Source: Morganella morganii
GTDB taxonomy: Bacteria; Pseudomonadota; Gammaproteobacteria; Enterobacterales; Enterobacteriaceae
Direction: 5' to 3'
Assembly: GCF_019402645.1 (NCBI RefSeq)
Contig: NZ_VKKS01000001.1
Span: forward strand, 1,965,332-2,029,331
Length of the DNA stretch: 64,000 bases
Below, in pieces: positions 53,084-63,148 of the stretch; the first letter of the stretch is position 1, and each line of letters starts with the position of its first letter. Below the pieces are notes generated by a model, which had not been told where the DNA came from, did not search any database, and saw only the letters and a list, made by a program, of their open reading frames with translations. Made by a program: the position numbers and the translations under genes.

Positions 53084-53727
53084 CCAAAAGGATCCTTCAG
53101 AGCGTGACCGCCCTGCTGATACTGACACCACTGTTGAGTCCGGCACAACCGGCTCCCGCACTTTCCGGCGAAATGTCAGCACTGCTGGACACCTGCCGCA
53201 AAGAGCCGTCACCGCTGATACGGCTGGACTGCTATGACAACATCGGACGGGGAAAAACCGCGCCGCAGACAGAGCAGGCTGCAAAAGGTGATATCTGGCG
53301 CCTGGCAGCGGCCAATGAAGAGAAACGGACGGAACATACTGTCACCTTCATCACCACACAGCCCCGCGAAGGTACCTGGCCTGTGGTCATGACCTCACCG
53401 GCTATCGGCACACAACCGCCCCGCCCGATCCTGATGCTCAGTTGTGTGGATAACATCACGCGGATGCAACTGGTAATGAACACCCCGGTGACAACACGCG
53501 CCATCCGTTTATCCACTCCGCAGACATCATTCAGCAGTAACTGGTTTATCCGCGAAAACGGCTATGTGCTGGAATCCAGCCGGGGTCTGGCCGGGATCGA
53601 TGAAATCAAACGCATTATGACCGGAGATAAACTGACTATCACGCCGGAAAACGGGGAACCGGTGACTTTTGATCTGTCTCAGCTGACAGAAAGTATCAAA
53701 CCTTTACGTGCGGCCTGCCGCTGGTGA
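53080..53727 (+). CDS. tagO: TagO (VasI), T6SS-associated periplasmic protein
   Basis: 215 residues with a signal peptide ending near residue 25 (PAQPAPA). The mature domain starts with the conserved LLDTCRKEPSPLIRLDCYDN, whose two cysteines probably pair, and has the VasI-type beta-rich part (PILMLSCVDNITRMQLVMN, NWFIRENGYVLESSRGLAGI). Its molecular role is not settled. It overlaps the genes on both sides by 4 nt. Confidence 0.88.
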   Translation: MTKRILQSVTALLILTPLLSPAQPAPALSGEMSALLDTCRKEPSPLIRLDCYDNIGRGKTAPQTEQAAKGDIWRLAAANEEKRTEHTVTFITTQPREGTWPVVMTSPAIGTQPPRPILMLSCVDNITRMQLVMNTPVTTRAIRLSTPQTSFSSNWFIRENGYVLESSRGLAGIDEIKRIMTGDKLTITPENGEPVTFDLSQLTESIKPLRAACRW

Positions 53728-55178
53728 ATAGCATGATAGCAACACGTTTTAACTGGTCTGAACAACTGCTTGCCCCGCTTGACTCCGGGCTGGTCAGCAG
53801 TGCTGTCAGTGACAGCAACCCGGACTGGGAATATATCGACAGCGAAATGATTAAATTTGGCTCCCTGACTCACGCCTCTCTGGATCCTGAAGACATTCAG
53901 TCACGGATCCTGACGCTGCTGTCCGCCACCACAAAAGATTTCCGCCTGGTGGTACATTTGCTGCGCACCCTGCAACATGCCGGAAATGCAGAGGAAGTCA
54001 CGCTCGGCGCGCAACTGTTCTCCCTGTTCTGCCGTCAGTTCTGGCACAGCTGTTATCCTGAGAATATCAGGCTCAAAGTCCGCCTGACGCAGCAGGTTTT
54101 ACAGCGTTTTGAGCTGGCGCAGGAGAATTTCACCCGTCAGGCCACCACCGCACAGCGGGATGATGTCCTCGGGGATTTTGCCGGGCTGGCGCAATTCTGG
54201 AGTGAAGACCACCAGGTACTGTCACAAAAACTGGATGACCTGAGCCGGGGCTACCGCCGTATTGAAAACAGCGCGCCGGATGATATCACCGCCTCCGCAC
54301 ATCCGGCAGCGGACACCGCCAAAACCGGTTCATCTGCGGATCCCGCACCGCGTGATCTGCCCGCCACAGAAACAGGCTCGGATTTTCCGGCCGCCGATAT
54401 CGACAGCGGCAATGACCGCACCCGCAAATCTGCCCTGTTGAATACGGCAGACGCCCTTTGCCGCCGCGCCCCTGAAAATGCTATCGGCTATCAGCTGCGC
54501 CGCTATGCCGTCTGGCACACCATCCAGTCAGTTCCGTCCGCCGATGCTTCCGGCAAAACACCGCTGGCGGCTGTCTCCGCCGACCGGGTCACCGCCTACC
54601 GTAAGCAGCTGACACAGGCTGATCCGGTATTACTGGCCGATATTGAACAGAGTCTCAGCCTCGCTCCTTACTGGCTTGACGGTCATTATCTGGCTGCACA
54701 GGCAGCACAGCAGCTGGGGCTAGACACCGTTGCACAGGCTATCCGCCGCTGTGCATCGGAGTTTGTCGCCCGTCTGCCGCAACTGACCACTCTGAGTTTT
54801 TCCGATAAAACCCCGTTCGCGGATGCGGATACCCTGGCCTGGCTGACCTCCGCCTCCGCAACCGGCGTCAGTACCGCCGGTGTACAGGCTGACACGGATG
54901 AGATCACCCGCTGCTATCAGGAAAACGGCCTGGATGCGGCTCTGCAAAAAATTGATGACGCCATAAACCGGGCTGAACAGCTGCGTGACCGCGTCTGCCT
55001 GCAACTTCTGGCCGCATCGCTGTTTGAACAGTCCGGCCTGACCGGGCTTGCTCAGGCTCAGTATCAGCAACTGCATGACATCGTATTACGCAGCACAGTA
55101 ACGCAGTGGGAACCCGTTTTACTGCGACAGCTTACCGGAAAGCTTCCGGAGTCCGATTTCAGAAGGAATAACGTTTAA
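53724..55178 (+). CDS. tssA: TssA (VasJ), cap/assembly protein
   Basis: 484 residues. The N-terminal ImpA domain is clear (LDPEDIQSRILTLLSATTKD, FRLVVHLLRTLQHAGNAEEV, FWHSCYPEN near 112), followed by a Pro/Ala-rich linker near 175-230 and a C-terminal VasJ/TssA2-type domain (IGYQLRRYAVWHTIQSVPSA, LAPYWLDGHYLAAQAAQQLG). It primes and caps tube and sheath growth. The start is GTG 53724, overlapping tagO, or ATG 53733. Its stop overlaps the tssM start. Confidence 0.92.
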   Translation: MNSMIATRFNWSEQLLAPLDSGLVSSAVSDSNPDWEYIDSEMIKFGSLTHASLDPEDIQSRILTLLSATTKDFRLVVHLLRTLQHAGNAEEVTLGAQLFSLFCRQFWHSCYPENIRLKVRLTQQVLQRFELAQENFTRQATTAQRDDVLGDFAGLAQFWSEDHQVLSQKLDDLSRGYRRIENSAPDDITASAHPAADTAKTGSSADPAPRDLPATETGSDFPAADIDSGNDRTRKSALLNTADALCRRAPENAIGYQLRRYAVWHTIQSVPSADASGKTPLAAVSADRVTAYRKQLTQADPVLLADIEQSLSLAPYWLDGHYLAAQAAQQLGLDTVAQAIRRCASEFVARLPQLTTLSFSDKTPFADADTLAWLTSASATGVSTAGVQADTDEITRCYQENGLDAALQKIDDAINRAEQLRDRVCLQLLAASLFEQSGLTGLAQAQYQQLHDIVLRSTVTQWEPVLLRQLTGKLPESDFRRNNV

Positions 55179-58100
55179 TGAAAAAACCATCCTTATCATC
55201 CGTGAATACACAGGGTCTGATCAGAAAATGGTTTAAAACCGACAAACCCAAACTCAAATCGGCATGGGTTGTTTTTATGGCCATCATTCCGGTGCTGATC
55301 CTTATCTGGATTTGGATCTGGGGTGCAGATTTCCGCTTCCGCGATGACTATCCGCTGCGTCCGGTCAGCGCCCGCTGGCTGGCAACTCTCGGGTTATTCC
55401 TGATTGTTATCGCCCGGGTGGGATACACTGCCCGGCGGCGTGTCCGCGAGCTGGAAAAACTGAAGCTGGATGTTGAACTGGCTGTAGCAGACCCGGTCCG
55501 CAAAGATATTGAGTTTCAGAACCGCTATCTCAGCCGCTGGCTCAGTGAGCTGCGCCGCCATCTCGGTAACAGCGGCCATCCTCTCTATCAGCGCCCGTGG
55601 TATCTGGTGCTCGGGGCGGAAAACAGCGGCAAACATACCCTGTTTTCAGCCAATCTTGGCCTGATGGATCTGATACCGCAGGACAGGATCATTTCTGAAA
55701 ACGGTATCGGCCTGCATGTCCGCTGCTCACTGACGGATAAAGCCGTGCTGCTGATGCCGCGCGGGCATCTGATCACCCAGCCGCGCGATGACAGTGGAAA
55801 ACCGCAGCTGTACCACCGTCTGTGGAACAGCCTGCTTGAGCGCATGGTGGCAGAGCGCACCCGCCAGCCGCTGAACGGCATTATCCTGACCATCGACACC
55901 GCCCGGCTGATGACCGGAGACAAAGAAGCAGGCAGCCGTTATTTTACCGATATTCACATGCGTCTGCAGGATATCCGCTTTGCCTTTAACACCCGTCCGC
56001 CGGTGTATATCGTGCTGACCAAACTGGATCTGTTACAGGGATTCAGTGCCATGTTCCAGTCACTGGATGTGACAGAGCAGGAGTCCGTTCTCGGCGTGAC
56101 CTTTACCCGCGACAACCAGCACAGTTGGGTCAGCGAACTCACCACCTTCTGGGAAAAATGGATCCGCCGGCTCAACGCTGCTCTGCCGGAAATGATGCTG
56201 AACCGGGTGGATGACAGCCAGCGCAGTGAGCTGTTCAGTTTTATCCGCCAGATGGTCGGGCTGCAGAACCGGGTGACGGAGCTGACTGAGCAACTTATCG
56301 GCAGCAATGATGACGATATCCCGCTGATCCGCGGTATCTATCTGACCTCATCCGCACAGCGCGGTCAGATCGACGATATTTTCACCCAGAGTGCTGCCGT
56401 GCAGTACAACCTGCCGCCCGCACCGACACACACCCGGCCGGTCAGCGAAAACCAGACCTGGTTTACCGGTCAGCTGTTCCGTGATGTGTTATTTTCAGAA
56501 CCGAACCTGGCGGCAGAAAACCGTTTCTGGCTACGCCGTCATCACCACAAAGTCTTTTTTGCCTCAGTTGCCACGGCGGCCGGGATTATCGCCCTCTGGA
56601 CCGGCTGGCATCATTATTATGACCAGAACTACCAGGCCGGTAAAAACGTGCTCTCCGAAGTCAGTGCATTCAGCAGTGTGACAGCAGATAACCAGCAGGA
56701 CACCACCGGCGTGCGCCAGCTGCCAATTCTCAACCCGCTGTCGGAAGCAACCCTGGCTTACGGCAATTACCGTGAGAAAAACGGCATTCTGACAGATCTC
56801 GGTCTCTATCAGGGCAAAAAAATCGGCCCATATGTGGAAAAAAGTTATCTGCAACTGCTGATCGAACGTTTTCTGCCGGCCATTATGGCCGGATTACAGC
56901 AGGATCTGGCACAGGCACCGGAAAACAGTGAGGAAAAATTGGCGATTCTGCGTGTCATGCGCATGCTGGAAGACAAAAGCGGCCGTAATGATGCGATTGT
57001 CAAAAATTACCTGCGCAAACGCTGGAGCCGTGAATTCACCGGACAAAACGAAATTCAGTCACAGCTGATGGCGCACCTGGATTATGCTCTTGAGCATACC
57101 GACTGGGCGGCGGACCGCAATCGCGGGGATATGGTCGCCAATCAGGCCTTCAGGCCATTCTCTCCGGTTATCCGTAATGCCCAGAAAGAGCTGAGCCAGC
57201 TCTCTCTCTATCAGCGGGTGTATCAGACACTGCGCCTGAAAGGCTTCAATGAGCTCTCCTCACCACTGGATCTGCGCCATATGGTCGGGCCGAGTTTCAG
57301 CCACGTTTTCGTCTCACTGGATGATGAAAAACTGGAAGTGCCGCAGTTCCTGACCCGCAACGGGCTGACCAATTACTTTATCCGGCAGAATGAGGAACTG
57401 GTGGATCTGACCGCGCTGGATGCCTGGGTACTGAATCTGTCACAAAACGTCCGTTACAGCAAAAGCGACCGCCAGGAAATTCAGCATCAGATCAGTGAAC
57501 AGTACCTCGGTGATTATGCCGCGAACTGGCGGGCAGCCATGAGTAACCTGGAAATCCGCGAGTTTGAAACTATTCAGGATGAAATCAGTGCGCTGGAGCA
57601 AATCATCAGCGGCGAGCAACCGTTACGCCGTGCCCTGCAAATTCTGCGGGATAACACCAGCCTGCCGGCCGTGGACAACAATCTGACCGAAAAAGAAAAA
57701 CAGGCCTTTATGGCGCAGAGTCAGTACCGGTTACTCAGCCGGATCAACCGCGAGTTCTCTCCGCAGACAGAAATTCTGGTCAGTAACAACGGCGAAAACC
57801 TGCAAAACGTCAACCAGAAACTGAATGAACTGCACCGCTACCTGCTCAGCATCGAAAACGCGCCGGTGCCGGGCAAAGCCGCCCTGAAAGCTGTTTTCCT
57901 GCGCCTGGAGGAAAATAACCGCGATGCCATTTTTGAAGTCAGCCAGATGGCGAAAACCATGCCGGAACCGCTGGGCCGCTGGATTGGCGAACTGGCCGGC
58001 CAGGCGTGGATTGTGGTGCAGAAAGAGGCTATCCGCTATCTCGAAGTGGAATGGAATGAATCCGTGGTCAAACAGTACAACAGCTATATTGCAGGCCGGT

Positions 58101-58726
58101 ATCCGTTTGATCCGAAATCAAACCGTGATGTGCCGCTGAGTGAGTTTGAACGCTTCTTCAAGCCGGGCGGAACGCTGGATGCCTTCTGGCAGCAGAATCT
58201 GCGGCCGTTTGCCGAAAACAACCTGCTGGTCAATGAGGATGGTCAGTCACTGATCCGTCCGGATGTGCTGGAACAGATTGAAACCGCCAACCGCATCCGT
58301 AACGCCTTCTTTACCCCGCAGGGCAACCTTGAAACCCAGTTTGCGATTGAACCGGTGCAGTTATCCGGTAACAAACGGCGCAGCGTGCTGAATCTCGACG
58401 GGCAGATCCTTGACTATGCACACGGACGCAGTAACACCGTCCATATGATCTGGCCTAACTCCATGCGTTCCGGAGGAGAAAGCAAGCTGACTCTGGTTTC
58501 CGGCACCACAGGTAAATCACCGCGTGCAATTGTCCGTAACGGACCGTGGGCACAAATCCGGCTGATTCAGTCCGGAAAACTGACCAATGTCAACGCCAAC
58601 AGTTTCGATGTCCGCTTTGCAGTGGATGACGGAGAAATGACATACCGCATCTGTATTGATGAATCGGATAATCCGTTCTCCGGCAATCTTTTCTCCCGTT
58701 TCAGCCTGCCTGAAACACTGTATTAA
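55178..58726 (+). CDS. tssM: TssM (IcmF), inner membrane complex protein
   Basis: 1182 residues. Two N-terminal membrane helices lie near 27-45 and 65-85, a cytoplasmic NTPase-like domain at about 110-450, a third membrane helix near 460-480 (VFFASVATAAGIIALWTGWH), and a large periplasmic part ending in the IcmF C-terminal domain (SNTVHMIWPNSMRSGGESKL). It spans the envelope and meets TssJ. The P-loop reads GAENSGKH (Gly146 to Lys152, then His153) instead of ending in Ser or Thr, so nucleotide hydrolysis is doubtful. The start overlaps the tssA stop. Confidence 0.96.
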   Translation: MKKPSLSSVNTQGLIRKWFKTDKPKLKSAWVVFMAIIPVLILIWIWIWGADFRFRDDYPLRPVSARWLATLGLFLIVIARVGYTARRRVRELEKLKLDVELAVADPVRKDIEFQNRYLSRWLSELRRHLGNSGHPLYQRPWYLVLGAENSGKHTLFSANLGLMDLIPQDRIISENGIGLHVRCSLTDKAVLLMPRGHLITQPRDDSGKPQLYHRLWNSLLERMVAERTRQPLNGIILTIDTARLMTGDKEAGSRYFTDIHMRLQDIRFAFNTRPPVYIVLTKLDLLQGFSAMFQSLDVTEQESVLGVTFTRDNQHSWVSELTTFWEKWIRRLNAALPEMMLNRVDDSQRSELFSFIRQMVGLQNRVTELTEQLIGSNDDDIPLIRGIYLTSSAQRGQIDDIFTQSAAVQYNLPPAPTHTRPVSENQTWFTGQLFRDVLFSEPNLAAENRFWLRRHHHKVFFASVATAAGIIALWTGWHHYYDQNYQAGKNVLSEVSAFSSVTADNQQDTTGVRQLPILNPLSEATLAYGNYREKNGILTDLGLYQGKKIGPYVEKSYLQLLIERFLPAIMAGLQQDLAQAPENSEEKLAILRVMRMLEDKSGRNDAIVKNYLRKRWSREFTGQNEIQSQLMAHLDYALEHTDWAADRNRGDMVANQAFRPFSPVIRNAQKELSQLSLYQRVYQTLRLKGFNELSSPLDLRHMVGPSFSHVFVSLDDEKLEVPQFLTRNGLTNYFIRQNEELVDLTALDAWVLNLSQNVRYSKSDRQEIQHQISEQYLGDYAANWRAAMSNLEIREFETIQDEISALEQIISGEQPLRRALQILRDNTSLPAVDNNLTEKEKQAFMAQSQYRLLSRINREFSPQTEILVSNNGENLQNVNQKLNELHRYLLSIENAPVPGKAALKAVFLRLEENNRDAIFEVSQMAKTMPEPLGRWIGELAGQAWIVVQKEAIRYLEVEWNESVVKQYNSYIAGRYPFDPKSNRDVPLSEFERFFKPGGTLDAFWQQNLRPFAENNLLVNEDGQSLIRPDVLEQIETANRIRNAFFTPQGNLETQFAIEPVQLSGNKRRSVLNLDGQILDYAHGRSNTVHMIWPNSMRSGGESKLTLVSGTTGKSPRAIVRNGPWAQIRLIQSGKLTNVNANSFDVRFAVDDGEMTYRICIDESDNPFSGNLFSRFSLPETLY

Positions 58727-60075
58727 TGACGGGGCGGAATATGGACGGCATTATTATCCGGACAGGCTCTTCCCCGCTGGATTTACCGGAGTTCGCGGAA
58801 ATCAGGGAAGAGATCAACAAACTCAGCCACCCGTCACAGCCGGAAATCTGCTGGTCGCGGGTGGAGGCGAAATCCCTGGCACTGTTCAGGCAAAACGGCG
58901 TGGATTTGCAGACAACGGTCTACTACACTCTCGCCCGTCTGCACCGCAACGGCCTGGCCGGGCTGACGGAAGGCAGTGAGCTGATCGCTATGATGGTGGT
59001 TCATGACTGGGATACCGTATGGCCACCGCAAATCAATCACCGTATTGATATTCTTAACTGGTTTATCACGCGGGCAATGGCGGCGGTACGCCGTCTTACC
59101 TTCAGCCGTGACGACCTGCGCCTGCTCTACAGGGCAGAGCGGGCGTTACAGCTGATCACTGAACGGCTGACACAGACACCATCCGGAAAAACGCCGGTCA
59201 CGGACAATCTGCAATTTTACTTCCGTAATGCCGCCAAAGAGATTGAGCAGCCCTCTCCGGCGGCAGGCAATGAACTGCCGCCGGTCACTGTACCGCCGCT
59301 GATCTATATTGCGGAAGAGAATTCTGCGGCTTCCGTAACGGAGACCGTTTCTTCCGGGGGAGCCGGACACAACAGTACAGTCCGTATTGTGCGGGTCGCG
59401 GCAGAAACACCGCCGCTGCCACGCAAAACATCCACTTTTACCGGTTTTGCGGCCGGTCTCATCACCGGGATCATTCTGATCGCCGTGTTATTCTTCACTT
59501 TTTATAAACCGGTGAAAGATGAGCTGGATACCTTCGCCGCTCAGCCCGGCAGTGCGCCGGTATTGTGGTTTGCCAACCCGCAGCTTGCTACTTACGGGCA
59601 ATTTCTGACCGATGCGGAACAGCAATCCCCGATAGCCTCACTGCTGCTGACAGAAAAAATGACAGAAACAGCCCGCCGGCGCTGGCCAAATAACCCGGAT
59701 CAGGCGTATGCAACCCGCCGCTGGCAGGATGTGCTGCAGACACGGATTGCTGATGTGGCACAAACGGATAGCTGGTATCTCACCAATAAACGATTACAGG
59801 CTCTGTCCGACACCATTGTCGCGAGAGAAAAAGATCGCGGCAGTTTTACCCTGTCTTATCTGAAAACTGAAATCTATAACATTCAGCAGGCTCACTCAAA
59901 AACAGTCCCCGCAGAAGAATATCTGCGCGCACTGTCTGACGATATCCGCAACGGCAAACCGGTTTCAGCAGCACAACTGCACCGGATTGATCAGCAGCTC
60001 AACGGCCTGACCGCACTCTATGCAGATTTGCAGAAACAGGCTGCTCTGAAACCCGGCAACGGCAAACAGGAATAA
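58726..60075 (+). CDS. vasL: VasL, ImpA-domain inner membrane T6SS protein
   Basis: 449 residues. The N terminus has the ImpA-type domain shared with TssA (SPLDLPEFAEIREEINKLSH, then the HDWDTVWPPQINHRIDILNW motif near 92). One membrane helix lies near 245-265 (FTGFAAGLITGIILIAVLFF), followed by a VasL C-terminal domain (WPNNPDQAYATRRWQDVLQT near 318). Related TagA proteins stop sheath growth at the opposite membrane. The start at 58726 overlaps the tssM stop; ATG 58741 with a GGGGCGG upstream is an alternative. Confidence 0.88.
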   Translation: MTGRNMDGIIIRTGSSPLDLPEFAEIREEINKLSHPSQPEICWSRVEAKSLALFRQNGVDLQTTVYYTLARLHRNGLAGLTEGSELIAMMVVHDWDTVWPPQINHRIDILNWFITRAMAAVRRLTFSRDDLRLLYRAERALQLITERLTQTPSGKTPVTDNLQFYFRNAAKEIEQPSPAAGNELPPVTVPPLIYIAEENSAASVTETVSSGGAGHNSTVRIVRVAAETPPLPRKTSTFTGFAAGLITGIILIAVLFFTFYKPVKDELDTFAAQPGSAPVLWFANPQLATYGQFLTDAEQQSPIASLLLTEKMTETARRRWPNNPDQAYATRRWQDVLQTRIADVAQTDSWYLTNKRLQALSDTIVAREKDRGSFTLSYLKTEIYNIQQAHSKTVPAEEYLRALSDDIRNGKPVSAAQLHRIDQQLNGLTALYADLQKQAALKPGNGKQE

Positions 60076-60086
60076 GGAAAACAGTC

Positions 60087-60566
60087 ATGGCAAATATGAT
60101 CTATTTAAGTCTCAACGGTAACCAGCAGGGCAATATTTCACAGGGTTGCGGCAGTCTTGATTCCATCGGTAATAAATATCAATCGGGCCACGAAAATGAA
60201 ATATTTGTGCTTCATCTGAATAATATGTTTAACCGCAGCCAAAACCTGACGTTCAGCCCGGTGAATTTTGTCAAACTGCTGGATAAATCGACCCCGTTGC
60301 TGGCGAATGCGATAGCTAATAATGAAGTGATGGAGATGGTATTCAGTTTTTACCGGACATCACAAAACGGCTCACAGGAAAAATATTTCACCGTCACACT
60401 GCGTCAGGCATCCATTGTCAGCATTAACAGCAATTATCCGCACTCAGCGGATAATAATGACGCGCAGCCGGAAGAAACGGTCAGTGTGAAATACAAAGAT
60501 ATTATTTTTCAGCATGTCATGGCAGGAACATCCGGCTATTGCTGCCGGGAAGAGAGCACACGTTAA
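60087..60566 (+). CDS. Second Hcp-family protein
   Basis: 159 residues of the Hcp fold (MIYLSLNGNQQGNISQGCGS, RSQNLTFSPVNFVKLLDKST, EMVFSFYRTSQNGSQEKYFT, FQHVMAGTSGYC). Only general similarity remains to the Hcp at 38766, and it is 13 residues shorter, with a paired cysteine (YCCREE) near its end. It is the penultimate gene of the structural operon, 11 nt after vasL. It may form mixed or alternative tubes, or carry particular effectors. Confidence 0.85.
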   Translation: MANMIYLSLNGNQQGNISQGCGSLDSIGNKYQSGHENEIFVLHLNNMFNRSQNLTFSPVNFVKLLDKSTPLLANAIANNEVMEMVFSFYRTSQNGSQEKYFTVTLRQASIVSINSNYPHSADNNDAQPEETVSVKYKDIIFQHVMAGTSGYCCREESTR

Positions 60567-60612
60567 TTCTCCGTACAATAAATACTGATTACCGGCAGCC
60601 GCAGAGTCACTC

Positions 60613-62346
60613 ATGAGCGAAATTAAATTTTTACAGGAACAGCATTATTTACAGCAACTCAGCCGCGAGTTTATCCGCGATTACCCGCACCTTGCTGATG
60701 TTCTCGACCCGCATGATAAACAAAGCGGCAGCCTGCTGGAAGGGTTTGCCTTTCTCAGTGCCCGGTTGCAGGAAAAAGTGGATGATGCATTTCCTGAAAT
60801 TACCCTGCCACTGTTACAGCGCCTGCAATCCCGGGCGATAAAAGGTATCCCGGCCACGGCAGTTGTCCGTTTTGATGATCGGGAGCAGATTGATTTTCCG
60901 CTGGCGATCCCCGCCGGAACCGTAGTAAAAGGCACGGCAGAGGAAATCTTCACAACCTGTAACCCGGCGATGTTACAGCCTTACACGTTATTACGCCGCT
61001 ACGTGACGCACCACCCGTCAAAAAGCTGTCTGTCACTGGAATTTAAATACCGCGGCAGCCATAAAGAACCGGAAACAGCACAGCTCACCTGTTTTCTTGA
61101 TCCCGCCGTCTCTTCCGCCGGTATTTTATTACTGTGGCTGAGCCAGTATTTTGATCATATTGAACTGGCTCACAGCGATATGCTGTATCACGGTGATGAA
61201 ACCCGGTTCAGCTTTATTCCGCAGATCGGAAAAAATAATTCGGTATTATCCGGTACGGATGAAAAACCGAACTGGCCGCAAAAACTTCTGGAAGGGTTAT
61301 ATATCGATCATGTGCATCATTTTATCAATATCGATATTCCGGCGATTGTTCCGGAACTCGACTGGGTATTATCAGATACCTTCACACTGAATATTTATTT
61401 CAGCAAACAGTTACCGCTGCGTAATGATCAACTGACAAACAGCTTTCTGCTTAATTGTGCCGCCGTGGTGAATCAGGAAGAACAAAACGAAATCATTCTG
61501 GATTTTCATGAAAATGAAGCAGTTTATCGCCTGCCGGCGGATGATGCTCACTACATTACGGAACTGGAACATATTCAGCTGGCTTTTGAGCCTCACGAAG
61601 AATTCCGGGGCGTTGTCGCGGATTTCTATCCGGTAACTCACCTGGCGCCCGCTTCCCGGCTGCTGCCGCAATATCAGGATGCCTGGTTTTACGCGCTCAG
61701 CATCGATAAAACCATCACCGGCCAGAATCATTACTATATCCATTTTTATGATAATCACGGCAAAGCACTGACCGTTCCGCCGGGCCCGCATTTTCGCTGT
61801 ACTTACCGCTGTATTATCAGTACGCCGCGAAGCCGTGCTGCGGACATCTGCCATCTCAGCCCGCTGCTGCCGGATTTACTGACCGCCTCCGGTGTCACAC
61901 AATGCACGCCGTGCTACCCGCCGATAACGGATAATCACGCTTACTGGAATCTGCTGTCGCACTACAGTGCCAACAGTTTTATGCTGTCGTCAGTGGATTC
62001 GGTAAAACAGCTGATCAGTGATTATGTGCTGTATCAGGATACAGACCGGCAGCGCTGCAAACAGATAAACCAGCTGCTGAGCGGCATTCACACCGTTGAC
62101 TCGGTACTGGATGACCGCCTTGTCCGGGGAAAACCTTACCGCTGTCTGGATCTGACAATGACACTGGATCCGCATAAATATGACAATACCGGCGACGCCT
62201 TTATGTTTGTCATGCATTTATATCATTTCTTCCCGTTCTGCCTGTCAGAAAATATGCTGCTGAAAATGAATATACAGTTTACAGACAATGATACAGTCTG
62301 GCATTTATCGCCATATTTACTGAACGGATATAAATCGTTAATTTAA
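60613..62346 (+). CDS. Second TssF-like baseplate protein
   Basis: 577 residues. The opening is of TssF type (FLQEQHYLQQLSREFIRDYP, HLADVLDPH, then LEGFAFLSARLQEKVDDAFP and EITLPLLQRLQSRAIKGIPA), and the C-terminal RLVRGKPYRCLDLTMTLDPH, then MHLYHFFPFCLSENMLLKMN, fits the same family. It is only moderately similar to the TssF at 42868. No second tssG or tssE accompanies it. It stands 46 nt behind the second hcp, so the two may form an accessory tube/baseplate pair. It is the last gene of the operon. Confidence 0.82.
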   Translation: MSEIKFLQEQHYLQQLSREFIRDYPHLADVLDPHDKQSGSLLEGFAFLSARLQEKVDDAFPEITLPLLQRLQSRAIKGIPATAVVRFDDREQIDFPLAIPAGTVVKGTAEEIFTTCNPAMLQPYTLLRRYVTHHPSKSCLSLEFKYRGSHKEPETAQLTCFLDPAVSSAGILLLWLSQYFDHIELAHSDMLYHGDETRFSFIPQIGKNNSVLSGTDEKPNWPQKLLEGLYIDHVHHFINIDIPAIVPELDWVLSDTFTLNIYFSKQLPLRNDQLTNSFLLNCAAVVNQEEQNEIILDFHENEAVYRLPADDAHYITELEHIQLAFEPHEEFRGVVADFYPVTHLAPASRLLPQYQDAWFYALSIDKTITGQNHYYIHFYDNHGKALTVPPGPHFRCTYRCIISTPRSRAADICHLSPLLPDLLTASGVTQCTPCYPPITDNHAYWNLLSHYSANSFMLSSVDSVKQLISDYVLYQDTDRQRCKQINQLLSGIHTVDSVLDDRLVRGKPYRCLDLTMTLDPHKYDNTGDAFMFVMHLYHFFPFCLSENMLLKMNIQFTDNDTVWHLSPYLLNGYKSLI

Positions 62347-62525
62347 AATTCACATCTATTTCTGTCACATTTTAATTGCGAGTTACATACAGGGGGTTAT
62401 ATGATCTCTTCCCTTTATTCAGGTGACTAAATTTATTGTGCCACAACAATTCTCAGCTGTTTGATTTTCTTTACAATGAGTTACGGATATGCTCTATAAT
62501 ATAGAGATTCTTTGTAAAAAATGAT

Positions 62526-63063
62526 TCACCGGCTGGTACCCCCAGACCGGTAACCATCGTGATAGTCTTTCGTGTAGTCTTTGGCTAAATAATCCAGCTG
62601 CAAAACCAATAAAGCACGCTGAGTCTTGTAATCCGGGCTGTGACTGCACAGATACATAGCCCCCTTCTCAGGGAAATGTACCAGGTGGGCATAGCACTCA
62701 GCACGCAGACCCAGCGCACTGCACCATGCCTGCTGCATCATACCTGCCAGACTGTCCCCGCCGTTAAAACGGCCTGCTGTGTGATAAATGTCTTTATTGA
62801 ACAGTAACACCAGGTGGTAATGCTTCCGGTGTCTCGTCCCGCCAAACTCTCTTACCCGGATGTACCGCAGACTATGGCTGAGCTGCCTGCCCCAGCGCTG
62901 AGCTTTCCTGGCCGTATCTGTGCACAGTCGTGCTTTCAGCGATTCAATAAAACGGGTTATTTCACGGTTTGACCGGTCATAAGCGTAATCAGGCGCCTAC
63001 ATTTCCGCGCAGGTAATCACCCATATACCCGCTCCATGTCGGATCATCTTTTTTATACGGCAT
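62526..63063 (-). pseudogene. Frameshifted inovirus Gp2/YagK-YfjJ-type gene
   Basis: ATG 63063 with AGGAAA upstream opens a frame (MPYKKDDPTWSGYMGDYLRG) that stops after 24 codons near 62990. In another frame the rest follows without a break: APDYAYDRSNREITRFIESL, RQLSHSLRYIRVREFGGTRH, HYHLVLLFNKDIYHTAGRF, ending LAKDYTKDYHDGY. This is the YfjJ/inovirus Gp2 family of phage and satellite replication-type proteins. A single frameshift near 62990 breaks it. No other phage genes adjoin it. The 62347-62525 gap before it shows nothing clear. Confidence 0.7.
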
Positions 63064-63148
63064 ACAACTTTCCTATTACATTGAATTTAGCTTAAGTATG
63101 GTTGATTACAGAATACTATGAGTGACTTGTCTCCGCTCAAATTGCATA

